NCBI GenBank assembly: GCA_964035015.1
Contig: OZ036001.1
Coordinates: 16,357,611-16,421,610 of the forward strand
Direction of reading: 5' to 3'
Source of the DNA: Corallium rubrum
Lineage: Eukaryota > Cnidaria > Anthozoa > Scleralcyonacea > Coralliidae
DNA: 64,000 nucleotides
Shown here: positions 27,140 through 38,642 of the stretch, one piece after another
Layout of the letters: every line of letters begins with the position of its first letter
Numbering within the stretch: position 1 is the first letter of the stretch
The notes under the pieces: generated by a model
Told to the model about the DNA's origin: nothing
What the model saw: the letters and a program-made list of their open reading frames with translations, nothing else
Database searches by the model: none
Translations under genes and position numbers: made by a program

Positions 27140-28133
27140 GTGCAAGTCACCGGAGATTTTGGAAGAGATCATCGCAACTGGCATCATCATTCGGGGTCAT
27201 CCCGTCAAGATCCAGCCCTATTCCTTCAAGAAGCGGAGCTGGGTCACCGTGACACACTTGCCCTATGGCATTCCGGAGCAGGAATTAAAAATATTCTTCG
27301 GCCGCTATGGGGTGGTGTGTCAGATCGTGTACATGCTGTTCCGGAACATCAGGATTGGGACAGTCAAGATTTTGATGGAGCTGCGAGAGGCCATCCCGAC
27401 GCGTGTCCGTATCTGTGGTCATGCTGGGCTGGTCTATCACCAGGGGCAGGTTCGTACCTGTTTCAATTGTGGAGTGGTTGGACATGAGTCTTGCCGCTGC
27501 CCAAACAAGCAGGTCCCTGACACGAAGTCACAGGCGAATCCTTCTTCGGGTGCTGGCGCTGGCGCTGGCGCTGTGACCCCTGCGGGGCCAAAGCGTAAGC
27601 GCGCTCGAAGGAGAAAGTCGAAACAGGTCGCCCCTTCGTCCCAGCCAGGGACCGAGGTTGAGGTGTTGAAGGATTCGTCGAGTGGCTCTGAGTCACTTGC
27701 GAAGAAACCCGCCTTGGTCAACGATGCGCGTGGCTCTTCGGACCCACCTCTGGGCTCGGCACCAGTTGTCGCGGTTATGGAGACTTCTGTGGCTTCCCAC
27801 ACTCGTCCCCTGGCCTCTGATCCATCGGCTGTGCAGAAACTTCACGAGCTCCATGTGGAGTCTCGTGAGGCTTTGGACCGGGATTTCCCTCGTGACGTTG
27901 GAAACCCGGACTATCGTTTAGTCGCTGGCTCCTTCGACTATGTCGAGGAGGGTGAGATTTTTGGCGACGATGTGGATCCTTCGGCTCCTTTGTCGCCTGC
28001 CTCGCGGCTCCACCTCCGGAATCGGGGGGACGAGATCCGCACGTTTTGGGGGATGGCTGTCGGCTCCGAGTGCGGTGTCGGTTTGAGTCAGGTTATCCTC
28101 TACGGTGAGGATGGCTTGGAGGTCGGTCGATGA
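27140..28133 (+). CDS. LINE 3 ORF1 protein (RNA-binding, single CCHC knuckle)
   Basis: About 324 residues open from the ATG at 27159; homologous coding sequence starts slightly upstream (RFRLWCKSPEILEEIIATG), after a stop, so the N-terminus is probably lost. An RRM-like stretch WVTVTHLPYGIPEQELKIFF, then QVRTCFNCGVVGHESCRCPN (CX2CX4HX4C), then a basic patch KRKRARRRKSKQ that may act as nuclear signal, then an acidic Ser/Pro tail. It would coat LINE RNA. The open frame contrasts with the absence of ORF2. Confidence 0.7.
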
Positions 28134-28182
28134 GCTTCGCGGCATGGCCGGGAGTACAAGTTTGTGGAGGATTAGGTGGGGG

Positions 28183-28277
28183 TAGCCTGCGTGCAGTCTC
28201 TACGCGGAAAGCGTAAATTCGTTTCCTGTAGAGACTGCGAATTGGAGACCAAAAGCTTGTTCGGGTCACGTGGATTT
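28183..28277 (+). repeat. Left 95-bp terminal inverted repeat
   Basis: Contains an internal palindrome (GCAGTCTCTAC ... GTAGAGACTGC). Pairs with 36210-36304. Confidence 0.9.
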
Positions 28278-30109
28278 TTTTGCATAATTATGGGTTTTTA
28301 CGTAAAACATTAGTATGCGAGGTGGTCGTAATTAAAAATGGCTACTCTTGAATGCGTTCTATGTCCGACGACAATACAAAAAAAAGGAGATGTGAATCTT
28401 GTATCTGGCAAACGAGGTATAGATGCTGGTTTCGAAATCAGAAACCTTTCGTTCGTGGTTCAACCATTTTCCAAACATATCTGTCGTTCGTGTCTGAATT
28501 TATTAAAACAACGAGCAAATTTGATGAAAAAGTTGGATGACTTAAACGTGAAATTATTGGTTGGATATCAAGAAAAGGCTCGGGGGAGAGGATTCGCCGT
28601 CAAAATGAAGGAGACGGCGAAACGTCATCTACGCTTTTCTGAGGATTTAAGCTGTAATCTTCCGTGTCATTCGACTCCAATAGCAAATACTTTGACTTCG
28701 ATTGCTGTTGTTTCCGCACAGCCTTTGACAAATTCGACTCCGATTGCCGTTCGTTCCACACATCCTTTGGCAAGTTCAATCCCGATTACTGATCGTTCCG
28801 CACGGCCTTTGCCTTCGGCTTCAGCAAGTTCACCTGAACTTTTTCTGACCGAAACTGCAGTGGAGACTGTCGTGGCAGTAGAAGTGCAATGGAAGAGCAA
28901 AACCAAACGCCGAATCTTACCTCCTGATTTGAGCTCACTGGGTAAAATGCTTTGCCGTGGGACTTATACACAGGTTGCAAGAGCGGCATGGCGAAACGAC
29001 AAATTGAGAGAACAACTAGTGTTGTTAGTTCTGAAGGAACTTGACAAGGAATGTACTGGCATTTGTTCTTCCAAGAGGCCTAGCATCTTATGCAAGACGA
29101 AGAAGGAGGACATTTTGAAGTTTTCTCTTACAACACTTGACGAAGAGCTGAAAGATCGAGCGCCTCTTCTGAGAAGTGTCTTGTTAGCCGCCTCTGTACG
29201 CAGGAATAAAGACAAAAGTTCAGATCTCTTCTGGATGCCTGTTGTTTGTATGGCTTCAGCGATTTGTTTGAAAAATAGGTCTGCTTATATGACAGCCATA
29301 CAGCTCTTAAACACTATCTTTATTCAACACTCAGGATTGATGGTACGTACAGCAGAGCCTCTAAATTTTATTAACGGTTTAATATAAATAATAAGTTTTT
29401 CTTGTAATGCCAATTATTAAAAAAGCTTTCTAAAAGTGTTTCAGTGTCGGTTGGTGTCTAATATATGTCATGTCTTCTATTTATTGTAGTCCACGTTATG
29501 CAGACTGCAAGTTTACAGGCTTGTATCCCACACATTCCTATACAAGAAGCTTGATGAGTATGGAAAGAACCGCAACCAAAACATATTAGAGAAAGTGGCA
29601 TGTGAAGGAGAAAGGCTTCAAGGCCTTCGAGAGCCTGTGACTTGTGTTGGGAATGCTGTTTGTGTCACACCTGACACAGGAAGAAAAATTATCTTCGACA
29701 ATTTTGATTTCAAGCAAAATGTGCATCATATGAGTGAAACTCACCAAAACATTGACAAACACTGGGTGAGTCATATGTGCACAGAGAACAGAGTTGCAGG
29801 AAATCATTTGTCCATGGAACAACCACCAAGAACGAGATTGCTCAATCTTGATAATGGTAAGTTCATCCCCAGTCGTTTTGAACAACAACTCCAAAGGAAA
29901 AATTATGCAAGCCTCGTGTGGGCAGGATCATTGTGGAAAAGATTGCTTGCCTGCATTTCTTGAAAACATGTGCTTCAAAGAGTATCAGGCATCCATTTTC
30001 GAGGGATATGATGCAATGCACTGAAACAGTAAGTTATAGTTTAGGAAAATAAAACATGTAAATCTGAGTGAACTCTCATAGATATCCTCAGTAGAGAGCT
30101 GTCTGCCTT

Positions 30110-30310
30110 ACAGATTTTTTGACCACTATACTCAGCTATCTATGCTTGGCGATGCCTTGCAATGCTCAACTGTGCTTAGCTATATTATGCTCAGCTATGC
30201 TCAGCTGTGTTCAGCTATGCTCTGCTATTACACTGACAGCTATATTTACTTGGCTATGTTCAGCTACACTTTACTATACTCAGCTATGCTCAGCTGCAGA
30301 CTGCAGTGTC
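30110..30310 (+). repeat. Degenerate minisatellite, about 10-bp unit GCTATGCTCA
   Basis: Intron 2 of the DUF6589-like gene holds many variants of AGCTATGCTC / AGCTGTGTTC. No coding role seen; the surrounding intron 30029-30659 is otherwise featureless. Confidence 0.7.
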
Positions 30311-30922
30311 TGTAAATGCAATGCATTACTGATGTTGTATTTTAATTATCAGTCATATATCTTTTTACAGATTCTTATCTGTAGCTGAGCATAGCAGAGC
30401 ATACACCTAGAGTAGCTAGGCATTATCTGAAGCAGTTAACCCTAGGGCAAGGGCGCAGCAGGGCACATCACTTAGGTGAATAAAATTGTTTGATGTTAGA
30501 GCAAAATTATCTGATATCAGACAGTTAAATGATAAACATGGAAAATCACCTAATTAATTAACCACAACAGTGATACAAACCTAACCATGATATAAGAATA
30601 GGCAGAGTTTTGAAATTTTGTTTTTGTTCTGTTAGTAAGCAATTTCGTTTTAATTATAGGTGTTTCTTGGAATGCTTTTTGCTAATGAAAACACAAATGA
30701 GGGAATTGAAGAAGTACTCCGTGAAGTGCAGCAATATGTGCCTTGTTATGGAGAGGAAGAAGACAAAGTGTATACTGGTCAAGGAGTGGCTGGAGATCAG
30801 CTCTCTGTCGAACGAGGGGCAAATTTCTTTTGCAGATTGCAAATCGAATGACAGCTGAAGAGAGGATGGATGGTATTCATTTTGAAGTGGCAGATTTTCA
30901 CACAAAAATGAAATTTCTCCTG

Positions 30923-31651
30923 GTATAGTTGTTATTGGTTTTATAACCTTAAAAATGTACAACTGGAACTATCAAACAAAACTCATCATCACATCTTGTG
31001 TGTTGCAATGCACAATGAACTTTGCTCATTTATTTTCAATTTTTGCTGTTATTGTCTGATGTCAAATAATCATATGAATTTTGACATTTTATTTTTGATT
31101 GTAGAATAATTTGAAGTAAAGTAAGCAACATATTTCAAATGAAGGCACCAGTATCAATGTTATCTCAGAAATAAAACTAGCGAATTAAGTACTTTTTTTG
31201 TGAGTTTCACTGGAACTGGAACTAAGGAAAATCAAAGTTCCAGGCAGAACCAAGTTCTAATGCATCCATACAACTCATATTTTAACAAATAAGTACAAAT
31301 AAGCTATTTGCACGATGACATCTTGCGGCATTTTTTTTATTATTATTTTGCCCATATGTAATTTTGGATTTATTTACATGTATTGTATAGGGCAAGGGGT
31401 TTGCTAGAAATCTATACAAACTTTTGATTAAGACCCCTAGTTAAACAATATACATGTTTATATTTACAGTCAAATTATTTAATTAAAAGTAGAGAAAAGT
31501 AAAGGTGCTTTTCTACTACCAGTATCCTCTATTTATCCAGATATACTAATCATACAAAGCCATCAAATATAGCGCCATCTAGGTATGTGTAGCTCAGTGA
31601 AATTTTAAGGAATTTCTAATTAATATTTATTTACTAATTTATTCTGCTTAG
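30923..31651 (+). other. Intron 3 of the DUF6589-like gene, AT-rich
   Basis: No ORF or repeat family recognised. Confidence 0.5.
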
Positions 31652-32833
31652 GTAGCATTTGATCACTTTTATAACCCTGGGGCTCCAAGTGATAAATGCA
31701 CGATGTTCTCAGACAGGAATATGGTGAACAGGAGGAATGTGATGGAAGAGGTAAAGAAAAAATACAGTGCATGCCATGATTTTTTCTTAACGGAAGTTGA
31801 AACAAGAGTTGTGGCAGCTACTCTTAATGTCCTTGGTCTGGATTCCATGGAAGGGGTACCAGATGACAGAGTATTGCCTACATCCTTGCCAGAATCTTCC
31901 ACAGACACAAAGAAATCATTTTTGGAAAATATATCTCTGAATGTGGTTGACAAATTTATTTTGCACCAAGAACAGATGAACCAAATCATTGCTGATGCTG
32001 ACAAAGTGACAAAAACTGATGTGGGCATTCTACCTGATGGCAGATTTCAATGCCGATTCCCTGGCTGCAACAAATCCTTCGCACATGATGGCAAACGCAG
32101 GGAGGCACATGAGAGCACACATGGTTTAAATCCACTGAGAGCTGATGCAAGGTTAGCACCAACTCAAAGTTCTGATGACATGCTCAATTATCAACATGCA
32201 TTACTTGAATACGGGATGTTGTACAAAAACTTCTGCGATGCTGTATCTGAGGGTGATGGTGGCCGCTTAGTCCGTTGTTGGAAATACTTCCTGATGATCT
32301 TGAAGCAAGATGGTGCACATAGTCGTAAATATGCACTAGAAGGCTTGAATATATTGTGTCAAATTTATGCTCTGCTTTCCCCATGAGATGCTCACCGGTT
32401 GGTGTGGAATCGCTCGGTGAAGGCGAAGTATGGTTCAGGAGGAAACATACCCCTTGATCTAGCACTGGAACATTATAACCGGGTCCTAAAAGAAGTAATA
32501 AAGAAAATGGGACCTAATGCTTCAAATGAAAAGGCAGTCAACAGATTCTGCAAGGCAATACCTACCAACAAACAGCTTATGGATAATTTTGACCGTGACT
32601 GTAAAGTATTAAAGCGATCAGGGCAACACGTGATTACAGTGGCATCCAACGACTTTAAGAAGATTGTTGAGGAACTTATTAAGTTTGCGGCCTTCACAAA
32701 GAGTCCACAACGGAAGTACAAGAAGTTTTCTAACTGTGAATCAAGTATTCTGACAAACTTTGACCTACATTCCATGTTCAAATGGATAAATGAACACAAA
32801 AGGTCGATTTATTTGCATAAAACTGCACGTTGA

Positions 32834-33859
32834 TTACAAATGTATACAAACTGATTACAACATAATTATATGTATAATTATAATAATTAATTCAAGAAGA
32901 CAATGTGATACATCACACGTGTGATTAGATCACATGTACAGTACAGGGTATTATATGGCTAGAGCTACAGTACGTCCGGTTTATTTACACAATATGATTG
33001 GTTCCTTTAAGTGTCATCACAAAATCATTGTAAACATGTACAGTAGCAATGAACAAGGTGATGACAAACTTTGAAGATATCAAAATAAGAAAGTATCCAA
33101 AAGCCATATAACCTTGTTTGCTCAATTAGTATGGGAAAGTATTTGCTTTTTTTTTACACAAACCTTGCTCTTTTATTGCTTGGTATCCTCTAAACGACTA
33201 GCAAGTACTTTCCCATTAGTGACCTTGCAGTTTGTATATATTCGTAATTTAATATTGAGTATCTGACTATGTACTGTATATAAATATAAATAAGTTTTAC
33301 AACACAAAGGAAAATATTGAATATATTTTATTTTAATATTATTTTAATATTATTTTAAGTGATAGGACAGCATAATATACTTTAACTACTGGCATACAAC
33401 ACAGAATTGACGAGTAGTAATATATTAATGGACAACATTGTATAATATTTAGCAAATGTCTTCAATTATAACTAAGCTCTGGCAGGGACCTATGTGGTCT
33501 CATAACACCAACAGCTTTTATCTGGTGGTGACATAATATTTTATTAATTATATGTGGTAATTCCTAGTGATAATTTTATGAGGTCATTTGCATTGGCAAA
33601 GGATATGAACTGATGACATAATCAATTTGATTGATCTGTAATTCTCTTTGACTGCACTGTACAGTATTCTGGTGGGTATAAATAAACCAATTTTTTTACT
33701 CGTTGACAACAAAAACTCAATAAACTTAAAAATAAACAGCAATACTGTTGAAATGTTTCTTACATTGTCTATCAGAATTGCAAATGTTTCAATGATTGAT
33801 TATGTCTTTAGTTTATTTCCCCCATTGACTAAATTATTTTTTGCTATTTAAAAATAAAA
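32834..33859. other. AT-rich region between two convergent genes of the transposon
   Basis: About 1 kb between the stop codons of the DUF6589-like and RecQ-like genes. A repeated AAAGTATTTGC / AAGTACTTTCCCATTAG is seen at 33130-33220, but no gene. Confidence 0.5.
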
Positions 33860-36115
33860 TCAACTAGTGTCCATAGTTTCAGTGTCAATATTCTGAGATG
33901 CTTCCACTGCAAGTGCACTTAATATACCACTTCTATTAACACACATGTGTTCATCAACAGACTGATCAACTACATTCATTGCCGTGCTAATGTTAGACAG
34001 ATTGGCAGTGTCATCAAGCAACAGGTTCACACTTGAGTCATCACGAACATCTACCCAGTCTGAGTTAATTGTATTTTCTAACTCATCAATATCGTAAGTG
34101 CTCTCAAAACCAAGATCAAGAGCATCCATATCATTAAAAACTTCTGAAATAATAACTAATATCTGTTGGGCATACTCTGTCCTCCAGATTTCCACACAAT
34201 TACATATATCTAATATTGAAAATAAATGTGAGCAGTTTTTCATAACCTGAAAAATATGGAAATTACTAAATTCTAAATGAACATTTGGAAATAAAACAGG
34301 ATTAGTGGAGTCATGTCTTAGTTTGTTCATATATTCCATCAACTTTGATTTGAGCAGTGCTTTTTGTTCTTCACTTACTACCCTTGACTTTGTGAAGCTA
34401 TGTGGATTGCTTTCTTCTTCACCAAAAGTCAGAAGAAATTTCGATCCACAATTACGAAGAAGACCACTGCAGTCACACTTATTGGCACAAACATCACAAC
34501 ATTTGCATCCACTTACAGTGACTTTGTGCTGATTGGGAAAGTACTTCAACATTTGTTGCATCCGACATGTGTCCCTTTCGATGTACTCTCGCATGTCGGA
34601 AGAACAGTGACTGGATAAAAGTCCATTGTGAAGTAACATGCAAGTGCCAAGTGCTTTCCTTTCCATCACGACCAGCTCTTCCACACTCCTGTATATACGA
34701 CTCAATATTGACAGAAGGTCCAAAATGAATAACTTTATGAACACCCTTGCAGTTTATACCCATACCAAATGCAATAGTACATAGCAGGATTCTGATATGC
34801 CCATCAAATCGTGAGATATCTTCAAGGATAAGACTCTTTGCTGAATCAGGTGTACCAGCATGGAACATTTGCACCATACAATTCTTTGGTGATTCATTTC
34901 CATCTACATAAAGGTGTTCTCCCAACTCTAACTTGAAGACCTTCCATAAAATTGCACACTGTTCTCTTGTCTGACAGTACACAATCGTGCGACAGGTTGA
35001 TTTTTTCTTGTGCTTTACTTCACTAATGATGTGACCGAAAACAACGCTTAACTCCAAGCTGTTATCAACATATTGAATGCAGTATTTCAAGTTGCCCCGT
35101 TCAGGGCTCATGTCAATGACAAACGTATTGTCATGGCTAAGGCACAGCACATCGAAAATTTTTCTTTTTGTTGTTGAGGTAGCTGTTGCTGTACAAACCA
35201 CAAATGTTATATTGTCTAAAAGCGATCGCAGTTCACCAAGGTTGCCATACCAACTCCTGAAAGGGGCTGATTTTACCCCAGGTAAACCCCTAAATGTTTG
35301 AATATATACATGTATTATAATTGAGATTGATATTATTTGTTATTATTATTTATTATTACAGTATTAGCTATTTCCTATTTACAACTTGTGCAGAAAGACT
35401 TTTGTTAAATAAAACAACAATGAGAAGGCTTCACGATATTTGTAGCCATGTTGCAAGTTTATAGGCAAATCGCAAAAGCAATGATAAATTCTTTTGGACT
35501 TTATATAATATTACTCAAGGGATCAAAAACACATGTATACAGTTTTTATTTGAAAAATGGTTTAAATGGCTGCCACTATCGTCAAACATACTACAAATAA
35601 ATAAAACTTACCACTGGTTAATGCAATGAGCTTCATCCACAGCCACTACCACACAGTGCTCCTGAAAGGTGGGTGATTGCAACATCTTTCGCCATCTCTG
35701 TACAGACATCATGGACTCAGGCGATCGATGCGTAGACATGCGAATATCCCATTTTCAACATCTTCCAACACTTTTGGATCTTGGTCAGCATACACAGCTA
35801 CCGCGTTAATACCAAGGGATTGTAAATGGGCGACTTGATAGGGCATCAGTGAAATAAGTGGACATATAATGATGCCAATACTTGTGCCAAAGGCTTGGTC
35901 GATCAGAAGGTCGTGTAAAAGTGGTATCGCTTGGTAGACGAGCGATTTACTGTATCCAGTTCCCGCACTGAAATAAATATCTTTCCCCCTGAAGAAAGCT
36001 TTAATACACTGTAACTGCTCTTTATAAATATTCTCCAATTGAAAAAGCCCGCAAATTTGATCTGTAGCACTTTTAAAGCTTCTCCTTCAAGTATAGCACT
36101 ATCGATGCAAGCCAT
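33860..36115 (-). pseudogene. RecQ-like DNA helicase gene, two exons, broken
   Basis: Minus strand. Exon 1 (36115-35612): FRGKDIYFSAGTGYSKSLVY (motif I, with S where the Walker G should be), IIICPLISLMPYQV (Ia), VVVAVDEAHCINQW (DEAH box). Exon 2 (35256-33860): VVCTATATSTTKRK (III), CRTIVYCQTREQ (IV), VQMFHAGTP, LLCTIAFGMGINC (V), QECGRAGRDGK (VI), then a cysteine-rich part VSGCKCCDVCANKCDC like the RecQ zinc domain. Frameshifts near 36060, 35740 and 34690. Helicases of this kind may unwind transposon ends. Dead copy. Confidence 0.8.
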
Positions 36116-36209
36116 GTTGCTCGTGTGCTTTTTACTGTTTTGAGAAATTAACATAAATACTGCATAATTATCAAATAGCCAATAAGATTCTTTCCCCGCT
36201 TTCTTGGGG

Positions 36210-36304
36210 AAATCCACGTGACCAGAACAAGCTTTTGGCCTCCAATTCGCAGTCTCCACAGGAAACGAATTTCCGCTTTCCGGGTAGAGACTGCACGCAG
36301 GCTA
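36210..36304 (-). repeat. Right 95-bp terminal inverted repeat
   Basis: Reverse complement matches the left repeat at 90 of 95 positions and keeps most of the internal palindrome. Confidence 0.9.
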
Positions 36305-36563
36305 AGGTGGGGGTTGCCATTTTTCATGCGCACTCCTTAGTTTTCATCCATTTTCGACTCCCTCGGCCGGTCTGTTTTTTGTGGATCGGTCCTGGGTGAC
36401 CATTTTGTCATTTCTGGCGCAACGGAGAGAGGGTCACATCCTCTCTTGATCTGAGTGGCACAGGTAAACCACCTCCGCGGAATAGTCCTTTGCACTTAGG
36501 GATTCATGATGTCACTTGCACCGCCGGCATCTTTATATCCTGAAGGGGCTTAACTTCAAAACA

Positions 36564-36727
36564 AGATCAAGTGTAGTATCTTTTCTTATCGGCTTAATAT
36601 CTGGTATGCCAGGCAACGCCTGGCTCATATATTAAACTGATTTTTGGGCTTCGGCCATGGGATCGAAGCTTGCTACGCCCTGGCCACGGGTTGTCTCGGT
36701 ACCGCACCACCTCCGAGTACGGTCCTC
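36564..36727 (+). ncRNA. U2: U2 snRNA gene, 3' body (after LINE 3)
   Basis: AGATCAAGTGTAGTATCTTT and the rest of U2 as at 24903, with small differences. Ends about GTACGGTCCTCC. Confidence 0.92.
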
Positions 36728-37049
36728 CTCCCTTATATGGAGAACATCGTTATCACAAATAAAAAGAAAACCGAACCAGCCAACTCTAACCCGTGCCTGA
36801 TTGTTTCTGTTTTACAGATGAAAAGAACGCCGCTCCAGCAGTGACCGCATCCAAACGTTCCATCCGTTCCAACTACCGCGGACACGCCATTTTTTCGACG
36901 CCACGAGGCGTGCACGCCGAGGTAAGCACGCAACTTTCATTACGTTTTTCATTAGGTCGATAGCAAATCAGCCTACACTAAGTCCCTCCATTACCACATG
37001 CCGCTGAACCATAGTACCCAAACATAGCATTTTCGCAACGAACACAGGC
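36728..37049 (+). other. U2-U1 spacer, second copy, with exon-like block
   Basis: Acceptor-like TTTTACAG at 36810-36817, a 104-base block 36818-36921 open in one frame (DEKNAAPAVTASKRSIR), and GTAAGC at 36922. Confidence 0.5.
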
Positions 37050-37076
37050 ATACTTACCTGACACGAGAGGTACTTT
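37050..37076 (+). ncRNA. U1: U1 snRNA 5' part (interrupted by LINE 4)
   Basis: ATACTTACCTG through GAGAGGTACTTT, then foreign sequence. The rest continues at 43738. Confidence 0.92.
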
Positions 37077-37090
37077 TTATAAGTACCTCT
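37066..37090. repeat. Foldback at the 5' junction of LINE 4
   Basis: U1 bases AGAGGTACTT (37066-37075) are followed after five bases by their exact inverse AAGTACCTCT (37081-37090), the first bases of the inserted segment. Confidence 0.85.
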
Positions 37091-37397
37091 GCCAATTTGT
37101 CTTACTTACAGATTGAGTTGCCGTCAAGCCAAAAAGAAGCTCTCGTGACGCATTGGTCAGGGGGGAGTGTGGACAGAGGTCCATCAAAGGTAAGTGTCTA
37201 CCAGAGCGCAGATACTAGCCACAGAGCCAGGACCCCACCTCTCGGCCGTATACTACCCTCTGGCACCACCTTGCTTTGTCCGCGCACCTTTTCTGAGCGG
37301 TGGGCTCATTTGGTGGACCGGATCTTTCTGCGCATGCGCAGAACATTTTTGGCGCTTTTTCACCTATAAAAAAGCCTTTTGATGGCGGATTTTCAAC

Positions 37398-38642
37398 ATG
37401 GCTACTTCCAGGCCACGATCACTTGTCCTTCCACTCATCTTGAACGCGACCACCGAAGATGGACCGGTCCTTCGAGTAGAAGCACTAAAAGTTCTTATCG
37501 ATGCTGGGATCCAAAAAGATACCATCGAAGGCATCGAAGCACCGACGAAGAACCGTTACTTCGTAGTCTTTAAAACCACCCAGTGGCGAGCAAACAATAT
37601 CAACCGAAAAATCACCATTAGAGGAACCGAACGTACCCTTCTCCACCTGAACCCGACCTACAACCGCCCACAGAAAACCCGTCTCTGCATCTATGGATAC
37701 CCTTTGGACAAGCCATCACTGAAACTAGAAACCGCACTTTCCCAATTTGGCACTTTTACACCGGGGGCGACCAAAGACCTCACTGACTGGAGCTGTAACG
37801 TAAAGAACGGAATCAAAGAGATCTACATCCAGATAAAAGCGAGCACGACTATACCATCCTTCGTTTACGTAGGCAAACATCTGGTCAGACTATCCCATGA
37901 GGGTCAAACCCAAATATGTCGGAAATGTCACCAACTGGGTCATGTGGGACGCGACTGTACACAAATCGTCACCTGCCGCAATTGTGGCGCAAATGGTCAT
38001 GAAAAGAAGAACTGTCCAAAGTCAGTTTGTTTTTATTGCGGCGGTACTGGCCATTTGTCCCTTCACTGCCCGACGTACGAAGAAAGATTTCCCTCCTTAC
38101 CTGAAACCCAAACGGAATCTACACTCAGAAACACAACCAATTTCTACACAGCTACAGACAACAAAGGTGATCCACCAAGGAGAACAACAAGCGAAGAGCA
38201 AACCACGACCGAAAATATGGAAACCAGCAACACCACCAAAGAACCAACAAATGAGCCAGAAGACAAGGAAAAAGAAACGGCAGCCAAGGAAAAAGAAAAA
38301 GAGACTCCCGACAACGAAACCACCGACGACACTGACGATACTAACCAAACGACCGAAGATCCACCAGACCAGGAGAAAGCAGCCATGGACACATCCTCAA
38401 AGGATAGAGAAGAAGAAGAAGAGAGCGAAACTCCATGGGGCTCAGGATCGGATACAGATACGACCATCACTGACAGCAAACAACCCACCACCACTAAAAA
38501 GAGGAAGAGAAGAACGAATGAACACAAAAAGAACAACAATTCGACGAAAAATTCCTTTGAGATCAAGGACGATCCAGAAAATTTCAGCAGATTTAATTAT
38601 TTTAATCAAGAAATAAACAACAGATACAATACATCTACTTGA
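37398..38642 (+). CDS. LINE 4 ORF1 protein with three CCHC knuckles
   Basis: 414 residues, open. N-terminal RRM-like part (RLCIYGYPLDKPSLKLETAL), then CRKCHQLGHVGRDC, CRNCGANGHEKKNC and CFYCGGTGHLSLHC, all CX2CX4HX4C, at about residues 178-230. The C-terminal 180 residues are very charged, Glu/Lys/Thr rich. It would bind LINE RNA. The frame is intact although ORF2 is decayed. Confidence 0.85.
   Translation: MATSRPRSLVLPLILNATTEDGPVLRVEALKVLIDAGIQKDTIEGIEAPTKNRYFVVFKTTQWRANNINRKITIRGTERTLLHLNPTYNRPQKTRLCIYGYPLDKPSLKLETALSQFGTFTPGATKDLTDWSCNVKNGIKEIYIQIKASTTIPSFVYVGKHLVRLSHEGQTQICRKCHQLGHVGRDCTQIVTCRNCGANGHEKKNCPKSVCFYCGGTGHLSLHCPTYEERFPSLPETQTESTLRNTTNFYTATDNKGDPPRRTTSEEQTTTENMETSNTTKEPTNEPEDKEKETAAKEKEKETPDNETTDDTDDTNQTTEDPPDQEKAAMDTSSKDREEEEESETPWGSGSDTDTTITDSKQPTTTKKRKRRTNEHKKNNNSTKNSFEIKDDPENFSRFNYFNQEINNRYNTST

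Larger units (their letters stand above)
28338..32833 (+). pseudogene. DUF6589-like putative transposase gene, four exons, broken
   Basis: Exons 28338-29342, 29490-30028, 30660-30922 and 31652-32833 with GT-AG borders, phase 0. Exon 1 opens with a four-cysteine finger (CVLCPTTIQ ... HICRSCLNLL). Exon 2 has IIFDNFDFKQNVHHMSE. Exon 3 has GVAGDQLSVERG. Exon 4 has a C2H2-like CRFPGCNKSFAHDGK and NIPLDLALEHYNRVLK. The IFDN, AGDQL and NIPLDL-EH motifs are those I recall of proteins annotated DUF6589; acidic residues there are candidate catalytic sites. Lesions: a 2-base GTGTG expansion near 29912, a one-base shift near 30825, and a stop at 32384-32386 (TGA where CGA is expected). Not functional as read. 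Confidence 0.7.
28183..36304. mobile_element. DNA transposon with 95-bp TIRs, DUF6589-like and RecQ-like genes
   Basis: Ends TAGCCTGCGTGCAG... are inverted over 95 bp with five mismatches. A perfect 9-bp target duplication AGGTGGGGG flanks it (28174-28182, 36305-36313). Two genes point inward: a four-exon gene on + (28338-32833) and a RecQ-like helicase gene on minus (36115-33860). Helicase-carrying transposons of this kind recall the Academ-H type, but the 9-bp duplication is longer than I remember for that superfamily, so placement is open. Confidence 0.8.
26728..36563 (+). mobile_element. LINE 3, ORF1 only, split by an 8.1-kb DNA transposon
   Basis: Sequence from the U2 stub at 26727 to the U2 body at 36564. 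It holds a 5' UTR, ORF1 (27159-28133) and about 250 bases of 3' UTR (36314-36563). No endonuclease or RT is present, so ORF2 was lost or the element is a non-autonomous ORF1-only form. Confidence 0.75.

Noticed and set aside
28338..29387. Separate host gene from the first 349-codon ORF
   Set aside because: It lies inside the TIR-bounded element and splices in phase to DUF6589-like exons.
30119..30388. 89-codon cysteine-rich ORF in the minisatellite
   Set aside because: Product of translating a 10-bp repeat; lies in an intron.
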